A stretch of DNA of 41,389 nt from Penium margaritaceum. Lineage: Eukaryota; Streptophyta; Zygnematophyceae; Desmidiales; Peniaceae. This document shows positions 29,251-39,355 of this stretch, piece after piece. Within the stretch, counting starts at the first letter, position 1. Each line of letters starts with the position of its first letter. Location: the NCBI GenBank assembly GCA_023375785.1, contig SZWC01003905.1:112331-153719 (forward strand). The letters are read 5' to 3'. Made by a program: the position numbers and the translations under genes. The notes under the pieces are model-generated. The model searched no databases and was not told the origin of the DNA. It was given only the letters and a program-made list of their open reading frames with translations.

Positions 29251-29965
29251 TGTTGATCTGATATGCCCCTTGTCCATAGCTGACATTTGGAGAGGCACAG
29301 GATGGACTAGGCGTGCACTACTCCTTTGGAGCAAGTCCCTTTGGTCTAAACTGGATAGTTTAGCCAGAAAATACTACCTAGGACACTTCCTTCTGGCTTA
29401 GACGGTCCAGAGTTAGTCCTTAAAATGTGAGATCACTGGGGCAAATCCTAGCCTAGTGACCAATTTTTTGTGACCAAAAGGGGGACAGCAAGGTTCTAAG
29501 AGACATCTTACAACATTCCAAGGTCCTTCCTGGTCGCTGGCGCCACCTGGTAGTCACAGAGAGCGCCATGGAGGCAGGGGGGGTGATGCAATCCAGATTG
29601 CCCCCAAAGTGGCTCATCTAAGGAGCAACTGCGCGCCTAGGCTAGAGGCTGGCTCTAGGGCTATAATTACCTGTCATTTGCCTGTGATTCATTACAGTAG
29701 TTACGTTTGAGACTCCTCACAGAGTTGTCCATGAGAGGCAGACACAAAAGAGCCATTGGTTGGTCTACGCCCCACGAGTTGGCTCCTCGTGCGAAAGTGA
29801 CCAACTGTGCAGGACACAGTGCAAGGAAGTGATTCCTATGAACTGCTAAGTGTAGAACCATGATTATAAGAGTGATATCTCCTTCTCGTTGCAATGTTAG
29901 GAGCGGACAGCAAGTGCCATTTTGTCGGCCTTGTTTTCTAGTCCGTTGTATCAGGCTGTGCGACA
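29251..29965 (+). repeat. E3 3' LTR (715 bp)
   Basis: It starts TGTTGATCTGATATGCC after a purine-rich GCAAGGGAGAG (29239-29249, the polypurine tract) and ends GCTGTGCGACA. It matches the 5' LTR throughout (GACGG/GTTCTAGAGTTAGTC, AGGGGGACAG, CATTTTGTCGGCCTTGTTTTC). Confidence 0.9.
29394..29460 (+). other. tRNA-like module in E3 3' LTR
   Basis: TGGCTTAGACGG (box A-like, 29394-29405) and GGGGCAAATCC (box B-like, 29438-29448) start 44 bases apart. Box A here is closer to consensus than in the 5' copy, and box B is worse. Confidence 0.5.
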
Positions 29966-30975
29966 CGGTGGGAATCAACATGAACTTTCTAACGGGGTTG
30001 CCCTCCTTTGTCGAGGGTTATGACGCCTTCCTTGTGGTGGTGGAAAAAGTGTAAAACATATTACATTTTATCTTGAGAATGATTACCGTTACCATAGAAG
30101 GAACAATATGGTTCATTTAAACGTTATCATACAGTTGCACGGTGTGCCACATATCATCATCAGCAATCGGGTCGGCGGCTTCACTCGTTGTTTTTGGCAA
30201 GAATTAATGATTTGTTATGGCAATTGGATCCAGCTATCAATCCATCGGTTCCATTTTCAAACTAACAAATTTGAAAGAGTGAACCAATCAAACATTTGAA
30301 CTACTTCTTTGTACATTATGCAAGCTGTACGACACCAATCAGGCAGCAAAATTGTCGAGCGCCGAACTCGCATACAACTCTAGCACTTCCACCGTAACGA
30401 GTATGATTCTGTTTGAATCAGTCTAAGGAAAAACTTTGGCCACACCAGCAAGATTCTTAATTCACAAAAGTTTCCCACAGTTGACACTCACAGACGGAAT
30501 AGGACAGACTTTTGCAAAGATACAATCAGCTATGAAACAAGCAGAGAACCGACATTGTAACGACAACATATTCAGTACTGGAAATCACATACTCCTCAGC
30601 TTGATGAACATCAAACTTGAAGGACACGATTCTGCAAAAATGAATCCCCATTAGTTTTGACCGTTTGAGATTGAGCGAATGCAAACACCTGATGTCGCTC
30701 GGTTTTGCTTTCCTAATAGCATGGCAATCCACCATGTATTCTACATCAGCAAGCTTAAGAAAATACCTGAATTCAACAAGAACTTCCCCGGAAGAAATGT
30801 TACACCTCCACCTCCTTTTGAGGTAGATGGGGATGCAAAGTACGTGATTGAAGACATCCTTGAACATCAATATTGCAAGAAATGACAGAATATTTGATCA
30901 AATAGCATGGCCACTAGGCCATGTACAACATCTGGGAGCCCTAAGACGACCTTTGAGATGTCAGCCACATGATCA
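29966..30975 (+). pseudogene. G+ integrase core, C-terminus and chromodomain
   Basis: The core resumes after E3: INMNFLTGLPSFVEGYDAFLVVVEKV, then VHLNVIIQLHGVPHIIISNRVGGFTRCFW and FERVNQS. The second catalytic Asp (SDRG) is Asn here and the Glu is kept. The first-Asp phrase is normally MDFITGLP and reads MNFLTGLP, so that Asp is also Asn. The C-terminal part has MAIHHVFYISKLKK (usual IHDVFHVSxLK) and ends in a chromodomain: KYVIEDILEHQY, then in another frame EYLIK-stop-HGH...NIWEP. The chromodomain assigns G+ to the chromoviruses. Confidence 0.8.
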
Positions 30976-32830
30976 GCGGAAAATAGCATTGTTACTAGCC
31001 TACATATGCTTACGTTGACGAAATGCTGTGAAAAGATTCATAGAAGTGTTGAGAAATGCATGAATATTTCCTAAACCCCATTTCGATACTATTTGGTCAA
31101 CTTCTTGACAATGCTAGACTTTCATGAACTCAGGCCTTGATATCCTCGAAGTCCCCCGACATCTTGGTGGAGCTTCTTGAAAACACCACTCATGGCATTA
31201 ATTTCTTCGGCATCACTTGGCTCAAGCGCCGAAGATCCACTATATGCGTAATCATGATTGTCGTTGTTGTATGTACATGCTCAACTTGCTTAAACCTGTT
31301 ACTGAAGTTCACTAACTGTTTAATGTAGACTTCCTTTTCCCTCATTTATTAAATCGTCTAGAACTCCGCACCTCATCCCTGTTAACTACCTATGGTCTTC
31401 TCGACGTAACATACGTATGCTATCTACCATTAAGGGGGAGCCATGTTTGTGTGCTTGCACATGAAGGGAGCCATTTTTGCGTGCTGGTTGAATAGTGCAG
31501 TTTCTCCACAAAAGTAGTTCACTTGTCGTTCCTGTGAGACATCGCCCAAAATCAAACAAAACACAGTAGTTGTGGAACACTGCATTGATCACCGCCTCGT
31601 GGAACCCAACATTGCAGATGGTCCGCACCTACCTGGCAGGCCATGCCACCCACCTTTCTATGGGGTTGGTCAGACTTGAACTGGTGGGCCGTCGAAAACT
31701 TGAGCGTAGTACAACGGCGGTGGACACCTGGTGGGCCTCCGATCCGGTTGGCCGCAAGCAACAGCATCTACCTCTCGCTACCCGCACAATCGGGCATCCC
31801 ACCAGAGGCCACGCTGCTCTGGAGCAGGGTGGGCTCCACTGGAAACTTTCTGGTCATCTTCTATTTGCGGAAAAGCAGTGAATCTTTGAAAATTGAATAA
31901 GACGTCGAATAGATAACACCCGTTGCTTTCGCAACTTCGCTAAGTGTTTAGCAGCATCGCTCATGGAATTTTCATTTTCAATGAAAATGGGGACCACCGC
32001 GCGCCCACAAGAGTGCGAGCGTGGTGGCCTTCATTGAGAAATTTATGGCCGTTTGATAAAAACAACAGAGTAATTCGCTTTTACCCACGATTTGAGCATG
32101 GTTCTTCCCGATTACCCAATTTTCCCATGGATAACATCAATTACCCACTCATTTTAATGACTTCCCTCCTTGTCCACAAAACATGAATAGCAACTAACTG
32201 TGACTGCGGTACCCACTTTTGAGAAATCATGAATGGAATCCCGGTATCATAGTCATGTTTTCAGAAAAGTGGGTGTGTGACTTAGCGTTGAAAGGCTCTG
32301 CCGGCTTGGAAGAAGTCATCGTTGTAAAACTGAATGACCGTCCTCCGTCGCCGGAGTGGTCTCTCCTTGCCATGCCTTGCAAAGCTACGTCGTTGTTTCT
32401 TATAGATTTTTTTATGACAATTCATGTATTCCGTTAGAAAGAACGGTAAAAACGTTGTGAATGCAATTTTCAGTCAAGATGGTCATCTGGACTCGATTTT
32501 GACTTTTTGTTTCATGTGCTTATGTCAAGCTTGACGCGACCTCATGGTGTCGCTCACAGAATAGTGTCCATGGACTGTTGCAATCAGGTAATTATTGCAA
32601 CAGTCTGTCTTGACTTTTATCTTAATGTTTTGTTCAAAACATTTGTTGTGTTACAGTTCTCCCCTTTGATTACGAATCATCCTCCATTCGATTTTCTCTT
32701 TTGTGAAGAGGTGGTTTGTACACGGCCATCCATCATCGATTTTGAAAGTGCCAGTCCATGGAGAGGATAATATCCTCATTCGGCACACTTCAGAATTCAG
32801 AGATTGTTCAGCCTTCAAAGAAAAACAAGT
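30976..32830. other. No recognisable gene; may include G+ or G- LTR
   Basis: AT-rich sequence with ORFs of at most about 100 codons (plus 31570-31881 is the longest) and no known motif. A 9-bp hairpin (ATTTTCATT-TTC-AATGAAAAT) lies near 31968. The right end, left of 32837, should be the 3' LTR of G-, but no partner LTR is present to define its other edge. Confidence 0.5.
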
Positions 32831-32837
32831 GGCCACA

Positions 32838-32854
32838 CTCCCCCCCCCCCCCTT
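32838..32854 (-). other. G- polypurine tract and LTR start
   Basis: The minus strand reads CATGAAGGGG followed by a G-run and AG, then TGTGGCCACTTG. A purine run followed by TG is the expected 3' LTR junction, placing the LTR start at 32837. The G-run is long enough that its length may be mis-sequenced. Confidence 0.5.
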
Positions 32855-32949
32855 CATGAAGCGATCACGTGACAGGTATCCTCACGTCCCCGTGGCAAGC
32901 TGCCATGAGTAAGCCAAAGATTAGCCCCAAAGCCAGTGCCGTTATCCTC

Positions 32950-34340
32950 TCAAGGGGACCCGCGATGGGATGGTACGCTCAAGGACACGTTTGTTCCGAC
33001 GGGCAGCCAGTTCCTCCCAGTATTCCATGATTTCCGCAGTTGGCACTCGTGACTCTGGCTCCCAAGTGTTGTGGTGAGGTCCACAACTAGCCCAGGGGAT
33101 GAGTTACTCCTTAACCACTTGTGCATGCAGACTGTGCTCACGGTGTTTGAGGATACAGTGCACATCGCGCTTGCCTACTGCGGCGAGGAAAACAAGAGGG
33201 GATGGCTGAAAGAACCCCTCTACAGTGTAGGGTGCAGGGAGACTCACGTGAAAGGTATCATGGATGCGCATCGCTGGTGGGAGGGCCAACTGGTGAGCCA
33301 CAGTTCCCAATGTTTGTGCCATCGTGAAGAGTTCCAGCCACTTCGGCAATATATTCTGTGCACCCGGCGTTTTCAGCCGCAGATTGTGCGTACTTGAAAG
33401 CATACGATCTCCAATGGAGAACGTCAACTCATGACGTCTCTTATCAGCATAGGTCTTCTAGTGCTTTCAAGCAGTATACAAGTGAGCCTTTGCATCTTGC
33501 TAGATGGCTTCCATGCACTCGACAAAGGCCTGGGAAGAGGGCACCTGATCGCCTCCGTCCCCGCACTTCACCATTGAAGCGGGTACCACCGGATGCTGAC
33601 CGTGGTTGAGGAAGAGTGGGGTCAAGCCGGTCGATTCGTTGACCGCATTCCTCGCGGCAAACTCGGCTGGGGGCAGTTATTAATCTCAGTCCTCCATTGT
33701 TGGGTCGATGTACATACGGAGCATCTGTTTGAGCTTGTGGTTCATACGCTCGGTTTTCTCATTAGTTTGGGCGTATAATGCCGAGGACATAATTTTTCGC
33801 GTTCCAAACCGTTCGTGTAATGCAAGCCAGAACCTGCTGGCAAAGCATGGATCATGTGGCTGGGTAAGTCGTGATGCTTGATGATGCCTTCATAGAAAAG
33901 CCTTATGGTCTCTTCCGCTGTGACACGAGTTTTTGCGTGCATGAAATGGGCCATTTTTGTCGCCTTGTCCACAATGACCAGGATGGCATCGCGGCCTTTC
34001 TTGGTCTCCGGGAGTCCCATGATAACATCCATGGACACCAACGCCCGAGGAGTTGTATAGGCTGGAGGAGCCCTCTAGGTACCTTGTTTAGAATCATGCA
34101 TAGATCACACACCATGCAGTACACCCTGATGTCACTACTCCACCAAGGCCACCAGTATTGCTCAGCCTGAGCATGTCAAGTCTTCTTTGACCCCATATGG
34201 CCTGAGGAAAGAGGGTTACGAAACTTGAACATGATCTGTTATTGCAAGTTGTTGACATCCGGGACCACCACCTTCTTGCCATGCTAGTGTAACCTGACAG
34301 CCTCCACAAGGCCATGGTGTTCAATGCTCTTTAGCTCGGT
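32950..34340 (-). pseudogene. G- integrase and chromodomain
   Basis: Zinc domain: LSSGHMGSKKT, QYWWPWWSSDIRVYCMVCDLC (about 34200-34090). Core: VSMDVIMGLPETKKGRDAIL (first Asp kept), LFYEGIIKHHDLPSHMI, then in another frame FASRFWLALHERFGT and NEKTERMNHKL (Glu kept); the SDRG motif reads HDPC. C-terminus: FSIGDRMLSSTHNLRLK, LPKWLELFTM, MRIHDTFHVSLPAPY. The chromodomain follows: HCILKHREHSL, VVKE-stop-L and HHNTWEPESRV, ending MEYWEELAARRN near 33000. Domain order and IHD.FHVS are diagnostic of chromoviruses. Confidence 0.85.
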
Positions 34341-34439
34341 GAACCAAGGTTCCAAAGTGTAGCCTATCCAAATGCGATTCTTGAAAGGGTTCATACTGAA
34401 CAATGGTCATGGAAGTGGGTGGAGTGGGTTCGTGTGCAA

Positions 34440-35055
34440 TATTGTATCCATTGCAATGGCAGCAAGGTTTTGGTTTGTGATCACATTATCGCTCAGCATG
34501 GGGCTCACGTGTAAAGGGTTTCGACTAATGGGTCTGCCACGTTAGCCCGACCTGGTTTGTACTCCCAGATGAGTATGAAATGACTCCAGTATTTTTTCCA
34601 CCGCGCCTGTCGTCGTGAAATGTTCCGTTTCATCTGGAAGGGTTGTGGTTTGTGACCACCGTGATTTGTCACTCTGTACCCTTAAAGGAACATCACCATG
34701 CTTTGAAAGAGTGTACGACTACCAACAGCTCTTGATCCCCATTGGTGTTCCTGTTCTCTGTATCTAAGAGCTTGCGACTCTTGTAGGCAACTGGCTAGCT
34801 GATTTGCATGAGCACAGCTCCCAACCCTGTAACCAATGCATCACAGCGTACCTTCCACGGCTTCCTTGGATCCGGGAGTGCAATTACCAGTGCCAAGATC
34901 ACCATCGCCTGCACAACATCAAAAGCCTCAATGCATTTTTCCGACCAAATCCATGTGCTAGCCTTCCAGGTCAGGGTGGCGAGAGGGCTCACTAACATGG
35001 AGTAGCCTCTCATAAACAACCAGAAGTAATTTGCAAGTCCAAGGAAAGAGCGGAG
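34440..35055 (-). pseudogene. G- RT thumb/connection and RNase H
   Basis: It begins right of P1's left edge with LRSFLGLANYFW, then FMRGYSMLVSPLATLT, WSEKCIEAFDVVQ and ALPDPRKPWKVRCDALVTGLGAVLMQ, the start of gypsy RNase H with its first Asp (CDA, where CDAS is usual). Later parts are frameshifted. A SRNPLHVSPML phrase near 34500 corresponds to the ADALSR end of RNase H. Confidence 0.8.
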
Positions 35056-35554
35056 CTGACCCCATATATGCCCAATGGTGAGGAAATCATTTAGTGGATT
35101 TCTAGTGCACTCCTGTATTGCGTCCCAATACTATGCACTAACACCATACAATCTACAAAAACTGTACACAGATAGTGTGGTCCAATACATTACTTTTATC
35201 TTTGTAATCGATTTCCCCGTCTCATACCATGTACTGCACTAGCACGTAAACTGATTTTTCAATGAATGTATAGCCATGTTTCTTTATTTGTGTCACATCC
35301 CTACCTCATTATTTGAATTTGTGTCAAATTGTGGTTTTTCCCATGTTAATGTCTTGTGCTAAAAAGCGTCTGTGACCGGTTCAAGTTTGGATGACAGTGA
35401 TACAATTTGTGCAGGTCAAAAGATGTCGGACGTCAGCACAGAGAGCACGGAAAGGAGGTCAAGGAAGGAAAACTACTTAAAAAACACTATGCTGACACTA
35501 GGATATCAAGGAATTCCTCCTTGTAGCCATTCACAACAGGGTTGCAAAGGAACG

Positions 35555-37252
35555 TCAGCATGTCGTCAGTGGATAGAGCAAGAGCCAAGCCTCAAGCAGC
35601 CAGCCGGCTGCGGAGTCCTTGACTAGCTTCATGCCAAGGTTCACCTTGGCATTGTCAAGCAGGGTCTCCACCATGAAGGTAGAGAAATCCTCCTTGAGCT
35701 TGTCCTTCAAAGGTTTCTGCAGGCCCATATCACATGCCTGCACCTTGGAGGTGCAGCCACCCGGAATGTACACTAGCTTCACCCATGGACAGTGCTGCAA
35801 GACCCAGTGCTGAAAAGAACCCGAGGCATGCAGTTTCCATGCATCCAAAATCACTAGCACTGTCACCTTGCCATAATCCAAATGATCCTCCACGCACTTG
35901 CATGCATACCATGGGTCGAGCACGTGCACGAACTAATCCTTGGTTGTTTCTTTGTTGGCCCATCTGTTTGCGGTATGGGTGTAATGCCACCCATACGAAT
36001 CCTATGCTTTACACGCATGGATATCCTCCGGATGGTACCAAACAGTGATGCCGGTCCAGATTACATGGCAGGGGAGCATTTCCCCTGCCATGGTAGTGGC
36101 CAGCACTGCTGTGACGGAGCGCTTGTCGTCTCGATAAAAAACTTGGACGTGCTTTGCCCGCAACGGAGCATAGATGTTGTCCGGTGAGGGGAAGAGCTGT
36201 ATCCCTGTATGGTCCGTGTTGATGACAAATCTCTCTTTGACGTTGTAGAACTTCATGTAGATTCCAGTGCGTAGGTAGATCTGCTTGCACCGCGCCAACC
36301 AGTCTGCCGGAATGCACTGAGGCGCCGATGTGGAACGATGCCAGCGCCATGACAGCTCCCATTGCACAAAATTACGGCATTATGATGTTGAAAAACAGGC
36401 GCTAAAATGGCTTTGTATCCAGCTCATGCACACCCCCATCCCTCGCCACCCATAGCATGGTGTGGCAGATGACAGTTGCATGGAGGGGATCCCCGCCCTC
36501 GCGCATGCGGACGAGCGTTGCCTTGATCTTCTCCTTTAGGTCTGGGTCATTGGCAGAGTAGCCAGGCCGTCCACGTGCGTCACGAAGCTCTTGCCGGTGG
36601 CCTGGCCATGATGGAGCGGTGCCGTGGGACTATTCTGCATGATGTCATGGTACTCGTCCAGGAGCTCACGCGGGTTGTCCGGATTGTACCAGCGCCGGAC
36701 AGTGCTGGCGAGCAGGTCCTCGTAGGGGTAGTATCCGCCAGGTTGATGGAAAGCAATTTGCAGGAAATAGAAGGTGTCCCCAAAGGTCTGGTGCTTTTTG
36801 TTTGCCACAGCCGCGTGAATGATGCGGCTGTGTCCCTCCGCAAACCAGTCCTCCTTGCCGCGGGTTTGCAAACACGAGGACGACGTGGCCATCTTGCCAC
36901 CGGAGGAGTCGGTGAACGTCGTTTCAGCACCGGCCATCTTGTCGGCCACATTTTTGTCAAGGCTCTCCTCCTTGTTGGACCCCATGTCTTCATCTTTGTC
37001 CCCGAAGTCCACGACAATGGGTTCATGGTACCCAGGAGGCGCAGTCACAGGGCTTGATGATGCTGGCATGGACATGCGTGCAAAGGAGTCCACGTCGATG
37101 ATCTTGGGTGGACGTCCAGGTTGGCGCTTTGGCGGCTTAAGAATGACATGCCGTGACTTGCTTGCCAGCGCTGCACGCTTGACTCGCTCTTCGTACTCCT
37201 GGGCGCTGACAGTTTGGAAGTAGGAAGTGATGTCGATGCGCAAGGATCCCAT
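35555..37252 (-). pseudogene. P1 DDE superfamily transposase (DDE_1, pogo/Tigger-like)
   Basis: The best start is ATG 37252 (MGSLRIDITSYFQTVSAQEY). An AT-hook-like KRQPGRPPKI, an acidic segment, and helices WFAEGHSRIIHAAVANKK and STVRRWYNP follow, to about 36536. After two stops near 36400 the catalytic part reads IPADWLARCKQIYL, KERFVINTDHTGIQLFP (first Asp), DDKRSVTAVLA and LPCHVIWTG. In the last open frame come VLVILDAWKLHASG (second Asp) and VYIPGGCTSKVQACDMGLQKPLKDKL (third Asp). This is the DDE_1 pattern of pogo/Tigger/jerky proteins, with GCTSKxQ before the third Asp. Three stops or frameshifts separate the parts; all three Asp survive. Confidence 0.8.
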
Positions 37253-37794
37253 GATGGCAGGGGTAGATTTCAAGTGCAGGGAGGTACAAAGGCATTGAGT
37301 GATGGAGACGTGCCACATCTCAGATGGGTAAAGTACCTATGGTACCACGAGAAAAAGCAGTTGTGCTCAAAGCGCCAAAGGCTCAGAAGCTGTAGGAAGA
37401 TTCTAATCCCCGAAGGATTCTTGCGCATGGCTGGAGGCGCCGCTGGACATTTTGAACTCCAAAGTTCAAGTCGGTCAGCCGGATATTGTCTAAGGGACCT
37501 GAGCCTAAACGATGAGTTCTTGTTTTGTGTTTGTGACAAACATATACCCGGGATTTTGTATTTGTGTCAAACACCCAATGGATGTGCATTATATATTTTA
37601 AAACTGATATTCAAACGCCTGATCAACTGACGTCCCAATACGGTAGGTAAATGTTTCGACCACACAATGCTTAGCCCTACATACGGAACATGAAAGTTAC
37701 AACTATAAGGAAAAAACATGTAATCTTATCTCAATGATTTCCTTTCTAAATGTAAAGGTTATCATCCATGTAAGAAAAAAATTCACAGTGTTAT

Positions 37795-38400
37795 GAGACA
37801 CATAAGACAAATTAGTTCACTGAGTGCGCTTTTAGCGTACGTTTGTATGGTGACTAAGCGCACTAGCCACATACACTAACCCCATACACTGGGATCCCCT
37901 CTAAGAAGAGGAGCTCTTTGCCAAAAAAGACAAAAAAAAGAATGTGTTCTTGAACACATGAGACAAATCAGCACACTGAGTGCATTCTTAGTGTACTTTT
38001 GTCTGGTGATGAAGCGCACCGGCCATATACACTAGTCCCTTGCATCCGGGTCCTTTGAAATAAGAGTATCATTTGACCATGTAGGACAAAACAGGGGATA
38101 TGCATGGAAACATGAGACAAATCAGGGCACTAAGTGTACTCTTAGTGTACTTCTACATGGTGCGTAAGCGCACTTTCCATATACACTAGCCCCACGCATT
38201 GGGGTCCTTCCGAAAAAAAAACGTTTTGGTCACACAGGACAAAACAATGAAGGTTTTCCTGGACATATGAGACAAATGGGCACAGTGAGTGCATTTTTAG
38301 TGTACCTTTGTATCGTGATTAAGCACACTTCCCACATATATCAGCCCCACACACTAGGGTCATTCCTAAGAAGAGAATGGTTTGGACATAAAAGACAGGA
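37795..38400. repeat. Four tandem ~155-bp subterminal repeats of P1
   Basis: Units are anchored by AGACAAAT at 37805, 37961, 38115 and 38270 (spacings 156, 154, 155). Each contains CACTRAGTG, TTAGYGTAC, AAGCGCAC or AAGCACAC, CATATACACTAG-like words and a GGGTCC/GGATCC-like segment. The CACTAG core also occurs in the 10-bp end repeat CACTAGAAAT. Tandem subterminal motifs of this kind in DNA transposons often bind transposase; that role here is inference. Confidence 0.85.
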
Positions 38401-38534
38401 TACACTCTTCCCATACACTATCAAAGGAGTGCAGGGAAGGGTGTAAAGAACTCCCTTTGAGGAGATCACACTCAAGGCAAACACTAGAAATGGAGTGTAT
38501 AAAATGACCACGATCAACCATATCTTTCTGACCC

Positions 38535-39350
38535 ACGTTTTTGGGTTGAGGCCATTATTTCATGACCTGCACCTTGCAAGGGTCCACACGGATTCCCTCG
38601 CCACTGATGATGTGGCCAAGGTACTCCAAATCTGGCTGTGCAAACTTGCACTTACTTCTCTTGGTGAAGAAACCGTTCTTGCAAAGAATCTCAAGTACCA
38701 TTCTTAGGTGCCGCTCGTGTTCTTCGTGGTTTTTAGAGAAGATGAGGATATCGTCAAGATACATCGGGAACGACTTGTCGATGTATTCAGGAAAGATGTT
38801 GTTCATGATAGCTAGGAATGTCACATGTGCGTTTGTCGATGAAAGTAGAGGACACAAAATCTGGTAGTGTCCTAGATGAGTTCTGAATGACATTTTGGGT
38901 ATATCTTCCTTGGTGATCTGGATTTGGTGATGGCCCTGCAATAGATTCAGAGACATTATGATTTTTGCTCCTTGAACCTAGTCAAATAGGTCCTCAATAC
39001 GCGGGAGCGGGTACATTGAGCTTGTTCAACGTGTGTTAGTCCATGCACACTCTGTGGCCACCATATTTCTTGTTCGCAAACAGGATAGGCGCTCCAAAGG
39101 ACGAAGATCTTGGCTCAATCCAACCATTATTGAGGTACTCCTTGATTTGGGCTTCCGCTTCTTGCCGCTCTGTTGGAATCAAGTGATACATGAAATGAAA
39201 GAGAGGAAGAGTTTTGGGCTGCAACGGAATGGTGTGTCTAACCGTTTTTCGAGGTGATAGCCCATCCGTTGATGCCTCATAAAGGTATGAGAATTCTGAG
39301 AGTATGTTTGTGACCCCTTGGGGCACCTCATCCACCATCTTTTTGTCCAT
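38535..39350 (-). pseudogene. G- reverse transcriptase, N-terminal and palm parts
   Basis: The upper frame reads LSEFSYLYEASTDGLSPRKTVRHTIPLQP, RQEAEAQIKEYLNNGWIEPR, SSFGAPILFANKKYGGHRVCMD. After a stop and frame change comes SLNLLQGHHQIQITKEDIPKMSFRT (usual DLxxGYHQI; the Asp appears as Asn). The intact catalytic box MYLDDILIFSKN (about 38755) and KCKFAQPDLEYLGHIISGEGIRVDP follow. The part ends at VMK-stop-WPQPKNVGQ where P1 is inserted. Confidence 0.85.
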
Positions 39351-39355
39351 TTTCT

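Larger units (their letters stand above)
23747..29965 (+). mobile_element. Ty1/copia retrotransposon E3 inside G+ integrase
   Basis: Complete in outline: 5' LTR (23747-24521), half-tRNA primer site, leader, gag, protease, integrase, RT, RNase H and 3' LTR (29251-29965). The two LTRs differ substantially and pol has a dozen stops, so the copy is old. No clean 5-bp target duplication is visible (TGGGT before, CGGTG after). On both sides the host reads as one gypsy integrase. It is related to the truncated E1b at 1333-2242. Confidence 0.9.
20844..30975 (+). mobile_element. Ty3/gypsy chromovirus G+, split by E3
   Basis: Domain order on the plus strand is Gag zinc knuckle, protease, RT, RNase H, integrase, chromodomain, which is the gypsy order (RT before integrase). 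The integrase is interrupted between its zinc-binding domain and catalytic core by copia element E3 (23747-29965), so the host length is about 3.9 kb. No LTRs of G+ were recognised. Stops occur in every domain and several catalytic residues are changed. Confidence 0.85.
35063..38527 (-). mobile_element. DNA transposon P1 (DDE pogo/jerky-type) with 7-bp duplication
   Basis: The 3465-base insertion in the G- RT is bounded by CTGACCC on both sides (35056-35062 and 38528-38534). The ends form ungapped degenerate terminal inverted repeats: ATATG...AT.GTG near the tip and a perfect 10-mer ATTTCTAGTG at 35098 and its complement at 38482, with about 26 of 42 positions matching. Inside are a decayed transposase on the minus strand and a 4 x 155-bp array at the right end. 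Known pogo/Tigger elements duplicate TA, so a 7-bp duplication is unusual; the frame of the interrupted RT supports it. Confidence 0.75.

Noticed and set aside
23755-29957. E3 LTR limits as TGATAT...TATCA
   Set aside because: The TGATA/TATCA match is attractive, but similarity between the LTRs continues to GACA, the polypurine tract abuts TGTTG, and this boundary would leave the primer site about 14 bases from the LTR end, unlike E2.
31968-31988. Hairpin ATTTTCATT-TTC-AATGAAAAT as a terminator
   Set aside because: It is an isolated AT-rich palindrome with no gene next to it, in a eukaryotic repeat context.
37795-38400. CRISPR-like array
   Set aside because: The 155-bp units are diverged along their whole length, with no short conserved repeat alternating with unique spacers, inside a eukaryotic transposon.
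35063-38527. A CACTA (En/Spm) element, because of CACTAG words near the ends
   Set aside because: The ends do not start with CACTA, the duplication is not 3 bp and the transposase is of the DDE_1 pogo type.
35063-38527. TA target duplication as in classical pogo elements
   Set aside because: ATA occurs near both ends, but taking TA as the duplication leaves extra codons and shifts the frame of the interrupted RT, whereas CTGACCC gives the expected motif spacing.
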